From: a bacterium
GTDB taxonomy: Bacteria > Lernaellota > Lernaellaia > JACKCT01
Length of the DNA: 33,154 bases
Assembly: GCA_019912885.1 (NCBI GenBank)
Contig: JAIOHV010000109.1
Coordinates: 1 to 33,154 of the forward strand
Direction of reading: 5' to 3'
Made by a program: the position numbers and the translations under genes. This document shows, in pieces, positions 15,086 through 22,400 of this stretch. Within the stretch, counting starts at the first letter, position 1. Each line of letters opens with the position of its first letter. The notes below the pieces were generated by a model, which was not told the DNA's origin, searched no databases, and saw nothing but the letters and a program-made list of their open reading frames with translations.

Positions 15086-15210
15086 GCCGCGACGAATGCC
15101 TTGCACCCAACCCCGATTCCCCAAGAGGAATCGGATCATAGCCGAGCCGGCGGCGCGTGTCAAAGAGGCGCATACTTGAAAAGGCCGAAAAAACAAGGGT
15201 CTTCGCCAAA

Positions 15211-16323
15211 ATGTTAAGAAATCGCTTTATGGATACCGCCCCGTGCTTTCGCCGCCTGTGTGTCATCGCCGTTCTGGTGGCCGGTTGCGCCCTTTTCGCG
15301 GCCGGCTGTGAGGACGAGGACGAGCCGTTCGGGAAAGGCGTCTCGCTGGATTGGCCGTCGACCGACCCCGACCGCTATCACTGGGACGGCCTGCGCGATC
15401 CGTATTTCGAGGTCTGGAGCTGGCATGTCGCGATGCCCGCTCAAGGGCACGCGTTCACCGTCACGATGGGCGTCGCAAACCCAGGGTCGGACGATCCCGA
15501 GACGCGCGCCGCGATCGTCGAGGTCACCGGCACCATGTTCAACGCGCCTCGGCGCGCGCTGGCCTCGACGCGCGAGTTTTCGGCGAGCCGGCAGATCGGC
15601 GACGTCGCGGTGGCCGATATCCGCGGCACGCAGTCCGTTGTGCGCGGGGCGTTTACCCACGGCGACGCGGTGGAGTTCGAGTTCACCGTCGATGTCGGCG
15701 CCGACTGGCCGGACACCATGGGACTTCTGACCAACATTCCGGGCTTTCCGATCAACTGGCATGTCAACGCCGTGACCGCGGCGGCCACCGGCGCGATCGT
15801 CGTGGACGGGCAGCGCATCGCGTTCGCCAACGCGCCCGCCCTCGAGGATCATTTCTGGGGCGAAAAATTTCCGGGTGCGACATTCGCGGTGCTCGCGCCG
15901 CATTTCGACGGCGACGGCGCATCCCTGGCGTTGTTTGGCGGCGAATTGCTGCTGGGCCCGTTCCCGATACCGGCGATCATGCTCGTGCTTTCGATCGACG
16001 GACAGATCTTTGAGATGCGCACGCAGGACCTCGATGTCATCGCCAAGGAGATGGAGAAGGGCGACGCCGATTTCGCGCTGCGCGCGACCAAGGGTGATCT
16101 GCGCTTCGATGTCACCGTGCTGGCCGATCCCGCGCACGCCGCGAGCGGCCTTGTGATCGACGATCGGGGGGCTCTGGTCGGCGGCGCCATCTGGCACGAC
16201 GCGCTTGTCACCGTCGCGATTCAGCGCCGCGACGAAAACGACGCCTGGATCCTTGAAACGACGCTCGAAACGGCGAACGGCCTGTATCGACAGGGCGTCC
16301 CGAACGCGTACCAGAATTTCTGA
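15211..16323 (+). CDS. Lipoprotein, tocopherol-cyclase/lipocalin-like
   Basis: 370 residues from ATG 15211 (ATG 15229, 364 residues, is an alternative). The signal peptide ends in LFAAGC, a good lipobox, so the mature protein is probably an outer- or inner-membrane-anchored lipoprotein. The mature part contains YHWDGLRDPYFEVWSWHV near the start and DHFWGEKFPG in the middle. Both resemble the paired aromatic, Trp-rich motifs of tocopherol-cyclase and AttH/CrtC-type double-lipocalin proteins. I see no quinone or tocopherol pathway nearby, so enzymatic function is not claimed. It lies 4 bp upstream of glnE and 125 bp from the divergently oriented PilZ gene. Confidence 0.6.
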   Translation: MLRNRFMDTAPCFRRLCVIAVLVAGCALFAAGCEDEDEPFGKGVSLDWPSTDPDRYHWDGLRDPYFEVWSWHVAMPAQGHAFTVTMGVANPGSDDPETRAAIVEVTGTMFNAPRRALASTREFSASRQIGDVAVADIRGTQSVVRGAFTHGDAVEFEFTVDVGADWPDTMGLLTNIPGFPINWHVNAVTAAATGAIVVDGQRIAFANAPALEDHFWGEKFPGATFAVLAPHFDGDGASLALFGGELLLGPFPIPAIMLVLSIDGQIFEMRTQDLDVIAKEMEKGDADFALRATKGDLRFDVTVLADPAHAASGLVIDDRGALVGGAIWHDALVTVAIQRRDENDAWILETTLETANGLYRQGVPNAYQNF

Positions 16324-16327
16324 CACC

Positions 16328-19300
16328 ATGACCGACATCGCCGAGATCGCGCGCCGACTGCTTGCCGGCGAGCCGACCGGCGATCGCGTATTTGCGGCGC
16401 GCACGCGCGACGATCTGGCGCGCATCCGCGCGACGGGGCGCGACGTGGAGGCGGCTCTCGCGGCCGCGCTCGCCTCGTTCGATCCGCCGCGCGCGCTGAC
16501 GGGGCTCGCCGAGCTTGTCGATCATCCGCGCGTGGAGGATCTTTTTGCCCCGGCGCGCCTATCGCGCCTCGCGATCCTCGCGGGATCGAGCCCCTGGGCG
16601 ACGCACCTCGCGCGCGACCAGCTTCTCGACGTGCTCGACGGGCCGCCGCCGTCGGCATTCGTCGCGCATGCGACGCATCTTGGCGATGCCGAAAAGCTCG
16701 GCGAGGCGTCGGGGCTTTCGCCGCGGACGATCAAGGAATGGCGTGCCCTGGCACAGGCGCGCGCGGCCCTATTCGATCTGGCGGACGAGGGCGACGCGTG
16801 GGCCGCGCTTATCGAGCACACCGCGCCGGCGGAGATCGCTTGCGCGCTGGCGCTGGCGCAAGCCGCGCACGAGGCGAACGAGAGGTTCGGTGCACCGGCA
16901 GCAAGCGCCGATACCGGTTTCGCCGCCGATACTGGTCTCACCCGCGATACGAACCGCGACCGTCAGGGAGCGGGTTTCACCCGGCCCGTCGTCATCCTGG
17001 GGATGGGCAAGCTTGGCGGACGCGAGCTGAACGCGTCGTCCGACATCGACATCGTTTTCCTGTTCGGCGACGACGAAACGGAAACCGGCCACGGCACGTC
17101 GATGGTCGAGTGGGCCGGTTTCGTCGCACGCCGCACGTCCGACCTGCTCGGCCCGGACGGCGCGGGGCTTCGCGTCGATCTTCGACTTCGGCCCGGCGGG
17201 CAATTCGGCCCCGTCGCGTGCTCGCAGGCTCACGCCGAGACGCACTACGAACTCTTCGGCCAGGCGTGGGAGCGGCAGATGCTCGTGCGCACGCGGCCGG
17301 TCGCGGGAAATCTTTCGATCGGGCGCGGTTTCGTCGACGGCATCCGGCCGTTTGTCTATCGCCGTCACATGGACCCGCGCGCGCTCGCGGAACTGCGGCG
17401 GATCAAGCGGCGCATCGACGCGGAGGTGCTCGTCGCGGCGGGCGGGGACGAGAACGTCAAGCTTTCGCGCGGCGGCATCCGCGAGTTGGAGTACGTCGTG
17501 CAGACGTATCAGCTTCTCTACGGCGGACGCCTGCCGGCGCTACGCACGCCCGGTACGCGCGAGGCGCTCGCGCAGCTAGCGGCCAACGAACTTTTGCCCG
17601 CGGACGATCTTGCGACGCTGACGGACGCGTATCTCTTTTTGCGCCGCCTCGAAAACCGCATTCAGATGCTCGACGGCCGGCAGAATCACCGCATACCCGC
17701 CGGCGAATCGACACGCGACGCCCTCGCGCGAAGCCTTGGGCTCTCGAACGGCAAGGAGCTGATGCTGGCCTACGACGGCTGGCGTCGCCGCGTCGGCGAG
17801 ATATTCGATGCGCTTTTTGCACAGGCCGATGGCGCTTCCGAGGACGCACCGGCGCCGATGGCCGAGGCGCCCGTTTTGCTGGTGACGGCCGCGCGCCGTC
17901 GCGCCGAGCAGGAGTTCGCGGCTGTCGGGATTCCCGACCCCGCCGAGGCGTTCGAGATTCTGGCGAAGATTCACGACGAGCCGGCCACGCGCCCGTTGCC
18001 GGGCCTTGGCGCGTTGATCGAACGACTGGCGCCGAAGATCGCCCGCCTGGCGGCCTCCGCGCCGGATCCGATGGGCGCGCTGCGCGGTTTTGCGCGGTTC
18101 GTCACGAGCCACCAAGCGCCGATGACCACCCTCGCGATGCTCGCGGACGACGACAAGATGGCCGAGGTGCTGATCCGCCTGCTCGGCCGCGGCTCGTATC
18201 TGTCCGATCTCATGCTCGATCACCCGGAGGCGTTCGTGCCGCTGTTCGTCGCGCAGGACGTCTCCGGCGGGCCGGTCGAGGTGGAGCGCTCCGTCGTCGA
18301 CGGGGCGGGGGATGGCGACGAGGCCGCGCGCCTGTCCGCGATCCGCCGACAAAAGACGATCCTCGAACTGCAAATCGCGCTCGAGGAGATGTATCGCCCC
18401 GATGAGCCCGAAGCCGCCTGGACGCTCATCGCCGCGATGGCGCGCGGCGTGCTTCGCGCGCTCGCGCCGCTCGCCGCGGCGCACGCGGGCATCGACGCCG
18501 GTGCGCTTGGCGTTCTGCTTTTGGGCAGCGCCGGCGGCGGCGAGCCGGTCATGAACTCCGACATCGACCTCGTGTTTTTGTGCGGCGACGCCCAGGCGGT
18601 CGGCGAGACGACCAGGGTTGCGCGCCGCTTGTTACGCGAGCTCGAATCCAGATCCGGCGGCGGGCGCCTGTTTCGTACGGACGTGCGACTGCGTCCGCAT
18701 GGCGATCAGGGAACGCTCGTGTCCACGGTCGCGGCCGCTCGCGCCTTTTATCGCGATGCCGCGCCGGTCACCACGCGCCTCGCGCTGCTGCGCGCGACGG
18801 CGGTGTGCGGCGGGCCCGCGCGCGATCTCGTCGCGTCGTTCGACGACGTGCTTTTCGCGCCCGGCCTTCCCGGCGCGCGGGCGGCGGACCTTGCGCACAT
18901 CCGTGGCCGCGTCGTCGCCGAGACACCGGCGGGGCGGCTCGACGCGAAGACCTCTCCGGGCGGCCTGTCGGACATCGAGTTTCTGATCGGCGGCTTGCAG
19001 CTACGTCACGGCCGCGATTTCCCCGCGATGCGCGGAACGTTCGCCGGGAGCGCAGGCGTCCCGCCTGCTTCAAACGCCACGCGCCACGCGATCGCCGCGG
19101 CGGCCGAATGCGGTTTATTATCAAAAGCCGATGGCGAAACGCTCACGACGGCGGTACGCACGCTCAAGCGCATCGAAAGCGCCCTGCGTGCGCTTTATCC
19201 GCGGCCGGTGAGCCTCCTGCCCGCGCCGGGACACGAACTCGACATGCTCGCACGCATGGTCGGCGAAAAGAACGGCGCCGCGCTTGTGGCAATGTTCACC

Positions 19301-19351
19301 GCAACGACGGAGCGCGTGAGGGAAATCTGCGAGCCGAGGCTGGTGAGTTAG
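16328..19351 (+). CDS. glnE: Bifunctional glutamine synthetase adenylyltransferase/deadenylylase
   Basis: 1007 residues (E. coli GlnE is about 946). N-terminal nucleotidyltransferase core: GMGKLGGRELNASSDIDIVFLFG, with K228 and D239/D241. It is followed by GGIRELEYVVQTYQLLYG and RRLENRIQMLDGRQNHRIP, both highly typical of GlnE. C-terminal core: GSAGGGEPVMNSDIDLVFLCGD with D745/D747, then GGLSDIEFLIGGLQLRHG. GlnE adds or removes AMP on glutamine synthetase in response to PII. The second core lacks the usual GKLGG lysine. The excess length is partly repeat DNA: residues about 191-219 and GSAGVPPAS near residues 907-915. ATG 16328 starts 4 bp after the lipoprotein stop. Neither glnA nor glnB is in the window. 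Confidence 0.93.
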   Translation: MTDIAEIARRLLAGEPTGDRVFAARTRDDLARIRATGRDVEAALAAALASFDPPRALTGLAELVDHPRVEDLFAPARLSRLAILAGSSPWATHLARDQLLDVLDGPPPSAFVAHATHLGDAEKLGEASGLSPRTIKEWRALAQARAALFDLADEGDAWAALIEHTAPAEIACALALAQAAHEANERFGAPAASADTGFAADTGLTRDTNRDRQGAGFTRPVVILGMGKLGGRELNASSDIDIVFLFGDDETETGHGTSMVEWAGFVARRTSDLLGPDGAGLRVDLRLRPGGQFGPVACSQAHAETHYELFGQAWERQMLVRTRPVAGNLSIGRGFVDGIRPFVYRRHMDPRALAELRRIKRRIDAEVLVAAGGDENVKLSRGGIRELEYVVQTYQLLYGGRLPALRTPGTREALAQLAANELLPADDLATLTDAYLFLRRLENRIQMLDGRQNHRIPAGESTRDALARSLGLSNGKELMLAYDGWRRRVGEIFDALFAQADGASEDAPAPMAEAPVLLVTAARRRAEQEFAAVGIPDPAEAFEILAKIHDEPATRPLPGLGALIERLAPKIARLAASAPDPMGALRGFARFVTSHQAPMTTLAMLADDDKMAEVLIRLLGRGSYLSDLMLDHPEAFVPLFVAQDVSGGPVEVERSVVDGAGDGDEAARLSAIRRQKTILELQIALEEMYRPDEPEAAWTLIAAMARGVLRALAPLAAAHAGIDAGALGVLLLGSAGGGEPVMNSDIDLVFLCGDAQAVGETTRVARRLLRELESRSGGGRLFRTDVRLRPHGDQGTLVSTVAAARAFYRDAAPVTTRLALLRATAVCGGPARDLVASFDDVLFAPGLPGARAADLAHIRGRVVAETPAGRLDAKTSPGGLSDIEFLIGGLQLRHGRDFPAMRGTFAGSAGVPPASNATRHAIAAAAECGLLSKADGETLTTAVRTLKRIESALRALYPRPVSLLPAPGHELDMLARMVGEKNGAALVAMFTATTERVREICEPRLVS
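16905..16980 (+). repeat. Repeat-derived insert in glnE (three short elements in series)
   Basis: 16908-16924 (CCGATACCGGTTTCGCC) is the exact reverse complement of 30684-30700. It is followed by a diverged relative, CCGATACTGGTCTCACCC (16926-16943), and then by the 25-bp element at 16951-16975 that also occurs twice at 3533-3594. Here the 25-bp element is read one frame over, as Asn-Arg-Asp-Arg-Gln-Gly-Ala-Gly. The insert lies just before the first nucleotidyltransferase core and keeps the frame. Confidence 0.85.
19046..19071 (+). repeat. Intragenic hairpin element GCAGGCGTCCCGCCTGC in glnE
   Basis: Bases 19052-19068 form a perfect hairpin (GCAGGC / GCCTGC, 5-nt loop) within GGGAGC...TTC. 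It encodes GSAGVPPAS. I recognise AGCGCAGGCGTCCCGCCTGC as a dispersed repeat of many environmental bacterial genomes, often read as SAGVPPA. It lies between two conserved GlnE segments. Confidence 0.75.
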
Positions 19352-19364
19352 AGGTTTGTCCCGA

Positions 19365-19823
19365 TTATCCGAAAAGCCGCGGATCCCAAGGTAAATCCAC
19401 GGTCGGATCCCAAAGGAGCCTCGTATAGTCGGGGTGATCGACGTTCAGGACGATGTTACGTTCAAACGGTCGCCCCGGCACCGACGGTACGAGGAGGCAC
19501 GCGCTTGTGCCGCTTGCCAGCCATGCGGCGCCGATATTTCGTGACACGCTCTTATCTTTGATGTGGTCCCATCCCGGAAACAGGTTGTTCAGTTCAGCGA
19601 TTTTCCGTTCTTCGACGTGAACGCCATCGGGTATCGTGACCCATTTCGCATGCGCCGGAGTTGGCGTCCTCTTGGTATAAACGAGGTTTTCGAGAACCGC
19701 CGTCGCAAAGTGTTCGGCGAGATACAACACATGCTGGCCCCTGGCGTTCCATCGATTTTCGAGGCCGGACGTTTGTCGCGGATCAAACGTTCGCGCGCAG
19801 ACGCGAACCGCACGAAGCGACAT
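19365..19823 (-). CDS. RES-domain toxin (putative NAD+ phosphorylase)
   Basis: 152 residues. RES-family features: RVCARTF near the N terminus, RWNARG (Arg24), YLAEHFATAVLENLVY with Glu45, and a C-terminal LLVPSVPG with Ser114. These are the Arg-Glu-Ser residues that name the family. Characterised members degrade NAD+ and are neutralised by a Xre/ParS/MbcA-type antitoxin. ATG 19823 overlaps the antitoxin TGA by one base (TGATG), so the pair is coupled. The gene ends 13 bp from the convergent glnE stop. GC content is visibly lower than in glnE, consistent with acquisition as a mobile module. Confidence 0.87.
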   Translation of the reverse strand: MSLRAVRVCARTFDPRQTSGLENRWNARGQHVLYLAEHFATAVLENLVYTKRTPTPAHAKWVTIPDGVHVEERKIAELNNLFPGWDHIKDKSVSRNIGAAWLASGTSACLLVPSVPGRPFERNIVLNVDHPDYTRLLWDPTVDLPWDPRLFG

Positions 19824-20467
19824 CAGACAGGCGCGCCTTCTTCGATGCGGGCGATCAGATCCAAAACGACCTGCAAACCGCCTTCCGACACCGCGACATT
19901 CACGGGCGATTGGCCATCCAATAGCGGGTGCGGCGACGTCAGGAATTTTTCGGCGAACGGCCGTCCGGGTTCCGTCCAAATGTGAAAAGCTCTGCGCGCG
20001 ACAAGACCGACATTGGTCATCCTTTCGACTTCGGTATTCGAAAGCGGCGTCTTTTCCTTTCGGCGTCGCTTCCACGAACTGTCGGAGACGAGATACGGGC
20101 GAAACGACGCGCGCGTCGTCTCGTCCAGGAACGCCTGTTCGAGAAACGACTCGACGGTTGCGGCGTTGAACGCCTTTTTTGCAATCCCTTCCTGGATGTC
20201 GGCGTAAACGGCGCTCCAATCCTTGTTGCCGAACAGATCCGCAAGAAATTTCTTCGAAATCTCGCTTTCCCGGCCGCGCAGCGAACGTTCGCGCGTGGAC
20301 GATTTCGCCGCGTGACGGGCGTCGGTCTTTCCTTCGGGCGCATGTTTTCTGATTTCGCGACGAACCTCGGAAATTTGCTGATCGAGCTCGGTTTGCCGCG
20401 TTTCCAGTTCGCGAACGCGGTCATCGATTTCGTTGATTTCGCGTTTTGGCGCGTGAGCTTTTTGCAC
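19823..20467 (-). CDS. Antitoxin of the RES pair: coiled coil plus MbcA/ParS/Xre-type toxin-binding C-terminal domain
   Basis: 214 residues from a GTG at 20467, preceded by GGAGG 5 nt upstream. Residues about 150-213 (ARRAFHIWTEPGRPFAEKFLTSPHPLLDGQSPVNVAVSEGG...) match the MbcA/ParS/Xre antitoxin C-terminal domain, which caps the RES active site. Instead of a recognisable Xre helix-turn-helix, the N terminus has a charged heptad-like coiled coil (10-42), a basic linker (43-66) and a helical region (67-125) I cannot name. It is longer than usual for this family. The -10 element and inverted repeats just upstream suggest autoregulation, so one of these N-terminal parts should bind DNA. Confidence 0.75.
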   Translation of the reverse strand: MQKAHAPKREINEIDDRVRELETRQTELDQQISEVRREIRKHAPEGKTDARHAAKSSTRERSLRGRESEISKKFLADLFGNKDWSAVYADIQEGIAKKAFNAATVESFLEQAFLDETTRASFRPYLVSDSSWKRRRKEKTPLSNTEVERMTNVGLVARRAFHIWTEPGRPFAEKFLTSPHPLLDGQSPVNVAVSEGGLQVVLDLIARIEEGAPV

Positions 20468-20491
20468 GTCGACCTCCGCTGTCGGGCCACT

Positions 20492-20528
20492 TGGCCTTGA
20501 TTATAGGCCAGTTGGCCCCAAGGGGCCA
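20492..20528 (-). promoter_or_regulatory. Toxin-antitoxin promoter -10 box with two inverted repeats
   Basis: On the minus strand TATAAT (20505-20500) is a perfect -10 box 32 bp before the antitoxin GTG. It sits in the middle of the inverted repeat TGGCC-N9-GGCCA (20492-20510). A second inverted repeat, TGGCCCC-AA-GGGGCCA (20513-20528), covers the -10/-35 spacer region. TTGGCC also recurs at 20491 and 20512, 21 bp or two helical turns apart. No good -35 hexamer is visible. The arrangement is what an autorepressed toxin-antitoxin promoter would look like. Confidence 0.65.
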
Positions 20529-20532
20529 CGGC

Positions 20533-20563
20533 AAAAAACAAGGGGCGCGACGGATCGCGCCCC
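20533..20563 (-). terminator. Rho-independent terminator of the kamA-family gene
   Basis: The minus-strand order is a 9-bp perfect stem (GGGGCGCGA / TCGCGCCCC, 20542-20550 and 20555-20563) with a 4-nt loop, then TTGTTTTTTG. It lies 67 bp past the stop of the gene at 20631-21830. Confidence 0.85.
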
Positions 20564-20591
20564 GAAGAATCCCATTAGTTTCTTGCGACGA

Positions 20592-20627
20592 CCTTCCAGC
20601 CTTCCAGCCTTTCAGCCTTCCAGCCTT
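20592..20627. repeat. Tandem 9-bp repeat of CTTCCAGCC type
   Basis: Four imperfect copies of CTTCCAGCC/CTTTCAGCC lie between the kamA-family stop and its terminator. It is low-complexity DNA with no coding signal. Confidence 0.75.
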
Positions 20628-20630
20628 CAT

Positions 20631-21830
20631 TCACGCGATCGGCACATCCGCGACCGCGTCGCCCGCGCGGCGGCCGTAGCCGGTCCGCTTGGCCGGTCCG
20701 TCGTCCGCGGCGACGGTGACGGGCTTGAGCTGGTCGAGCCAGTAGGCGTTATCGTCGCGCTCAAAGATCATGAAACGGCCGCGGTCGCTTTTGTGTTTCG
20801 CGCGGTGGTAACGCATGTAGATGTGCGCCGCGTCGATCGCGAGAATCTCGATCTTGCCCGTCTCGTGGCTCATCGCCATGCGGGCGCGTGCGGCGAGGCC
20901 CGAGACATGGCGCCGCGCGGCGTCGAAGATCCGGAAGCCTTCGACGATCGGTACCTCGTAGGGCTCGTTGCCCTCGGTGGGGCGGCCCTGGAACAGGTAA
21001 TATGGCGGGCAACCCGCGAACGACAGCTTGCGGAACAGCTCCGCGAGCGTTTCGACCTTGTCATTCACGCCGCGGATCATCGGACATTGGTTCACGGTGA
21101 TGACGCCCGCCTTGATGACGCGGTCGAGCGCCTGGCCGACCGGCTCGGTCAGCTCGCGCGGGTGATCGAAGTGCGCCATCAGATAGATGCGCCGGCCGGG
21201 GCGCGAATACTTCGACAGACCTTCGAGAAGCTCGGGCCGGTCGAGGATGACCCACGGATTGAACGCGGGCATCTTCGAGCCGATGCGGATGATCTTCACG
21301 TGCGGAATGGCGCGCAGCTTCGCGATGATCTCGATGAGCTTCTTGGGCGCCATCAGCAGCGGATCGCCGCCCGTGAGCAGCACGTTGGTGATCTCCGGAT
21401 GACCGGCGATGTATTTGACGCCCTCGGACACGTCGAGCGAGGCGTCGTGGTTGTCGGGCATGAATAGCCGCTTGCGGAAGCAGTATCGGCAATACGCCCC
21501 GCACACTTCGTTGCAAAGCAGCAGCGCGGTGTCGGTGTACTTGTGCTGGCAGCCGCGCGCGACGGTCACCGAAGCCTCATTCGAGGCATCAAGGCGCCCC
21601 CACGGGCGAAGCTCGGCCTCGCGCGGGATGATCAGGTGGCGGATCGGATCGTCGGGATCGTTCCAGTCGATCAGGTCCAGGTAGTAGTCCGTGATCCGGA
21701 AGGCGAACTTCTCCGCGACGGGTTTGAGCCGTTCGCGTTCAGCCTCCGGGATCTGCTCGATCTGGTCGATGTGGGTGATGTAACGGATCTTGCGTTTCAG
21801 GTCGGTCTTCGCCGGTTGCTCTGCGTACAT
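20631..21830 (-). CDS. KamA-family radical SAM protein (lysine 2,3-aminomutase-like)
   Basis: 399 residues from ATG 21830, which follows AGGGGG by 8 nt; an upstream in-frame start would add 13 residues. The cluster motif CxxxCxxC is C110, C114, C117 (CGAYCRYCFRK), followed by LLTGGDPLL, the SAM-binding GGDP. PLP-dependent aminomutase features are present (HFDHPRELTEP, GVND). Family members move an amino group from C2 to C3 of lysine, glutamate or EF-P lysine. Where clostridial lysine 2,3-aminomutase has an Asp (YQCD) contacting the lysine side chain, this protein reads YLFQGRPTEGN, and the C-terminal zinc cysteines are not seen. Lysine is therefore not assured as substrate. It is transcribed alone from its own promoter with its own terminator. 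Confidence 0.85.
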   Translation of the reverse strand: MYAEQPAKTDLKRKIRYITHIDQIEQIPEAERERLKPVAEKFAFRITDYYLDLIDWNDPDDPIRHLIIPREAELRPWGRLDASNEASVTVARGCQHKYTDTALLLCNEVCGAYCRYCFRKRLFMPDNHDASLDVSEGVKYIAGHPEITNVLLTGGDPLLMAPKKLIEIIAKLRAIPHVKIIRIGSKMPAFNPWVILDRPELLEGLSKYSRPGRRIYLMAHFDHPRELTEPVGQALDRVIKAGVITVNQCPMIRGVNDKVETLAELFRKLSFAGCPPYYLFQGRPTEGNEPYEVPIVEGFRIFDAARRHVSGLAARARMAMSHETGKIEILAIDAAHIYMRYHRAKHKSDRGRFMIFERDDNAYWLDQLKPVTVAADDGPAKRTGYGRRAGDAVADVPIA

Positions 21831-22011
21831 GGCACATTCCCCCTGTTCGAATGCGGGCGGACGGGCCACGTTTTGCGCACCGAAAACCTTACGAACCCGG
21901 CGTGCTGTCTTCCTTCAAAAGTAGGCGTCCGTTTTCGCCCGTTGCGGTAGCGGCCATGGTCGACCGCGCGTCATCGGCATCCCCCAAGGGAGCCATGCGA
22001 ACCACCTTTTC

Positions 22012-22041
22012 ATCATAGGCAATCGGATTAAAGGGGGTCAA
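22012..22041 (-). promoter_or_regulatory. Sigma-70-type promoter for the kamA-family gene
   Basis: On the minus strand TTGACC (22041-22036) and TATGAT (22017-22012) are separated by 18 bp. Transcription should start near 22005, leaving a leader of about 175 nt before the ATG at 21830. I see no known riboswitch in that leader. Confidence 0.65.
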
Positions 22042-22314
22042 GGAAAAATGGCGGGAAACGCGCCCGCGACCCGAAAATTTTCGTTTGTTTTCATCTATTC
22101 CGCATGAATTTCAATACGTTTTCAGCCGGTGGACCGGTGCGCCCGCGTGCGCCGGATACAGGCGAATTTCTCCCGATCAAAGCCAGGAATCGTCCAAAAC
22201 GCCTGACCCGCACACCCGCCGCGGCGCTGTCGCCGAAACAACCTCCATCCGGCCTCCACCCCGTCCGCGCGCGCGCCACGACTTGCGCCATAGCGCATGG
22301 CGCTCGCAAATGCC

Positions 22315-22343
22315 TTGACAGCCGCAAATGGAAAGGAGCAAAT
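22315..22343 (+). promoter_or_regulatory. Possible promoter for the secreted-protein pair
   Basis: A consensus -35 TTGACA (22315-22320) is followed at 17-18 bp by only a weak -10 (GCAAAT or CAAATT). The inverted repeat at 22285-22303 ends 11 bp upstream of the -35 and could be an activator site. The gene starts at 22401. Confidence 0.35.
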
Positions 22344-22400
22344 TTCTTTTGGAACTCCAACGATGCCGTCTCGTAAAATCCAATCGGGGGGAGGTGTCCG

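Larger units (their letters stand above)
21831..22400. other. 570-bp divergent intergenic region
   Basis: It lies between the kamA-family gene (-) and the secreted protein at 22401 (+). It holds the minus-strand promoter at 22012-22041, its leader, a 7-bp-arm inverted repeat GCGCCAT-AGCGC-ATGGCGC (22285-22303), and TTGACA at 22315-22320. Reading frames in the interval lack coding character. Confidence 0.6.

Noticed and set aside
16205-16327. Upstream extension of glnE
   Set aside because: It lies inside the preceding lipoprotein gene in another frame. MTDIAEIARRLL at 16328 is a natural start right after that gene's stop.
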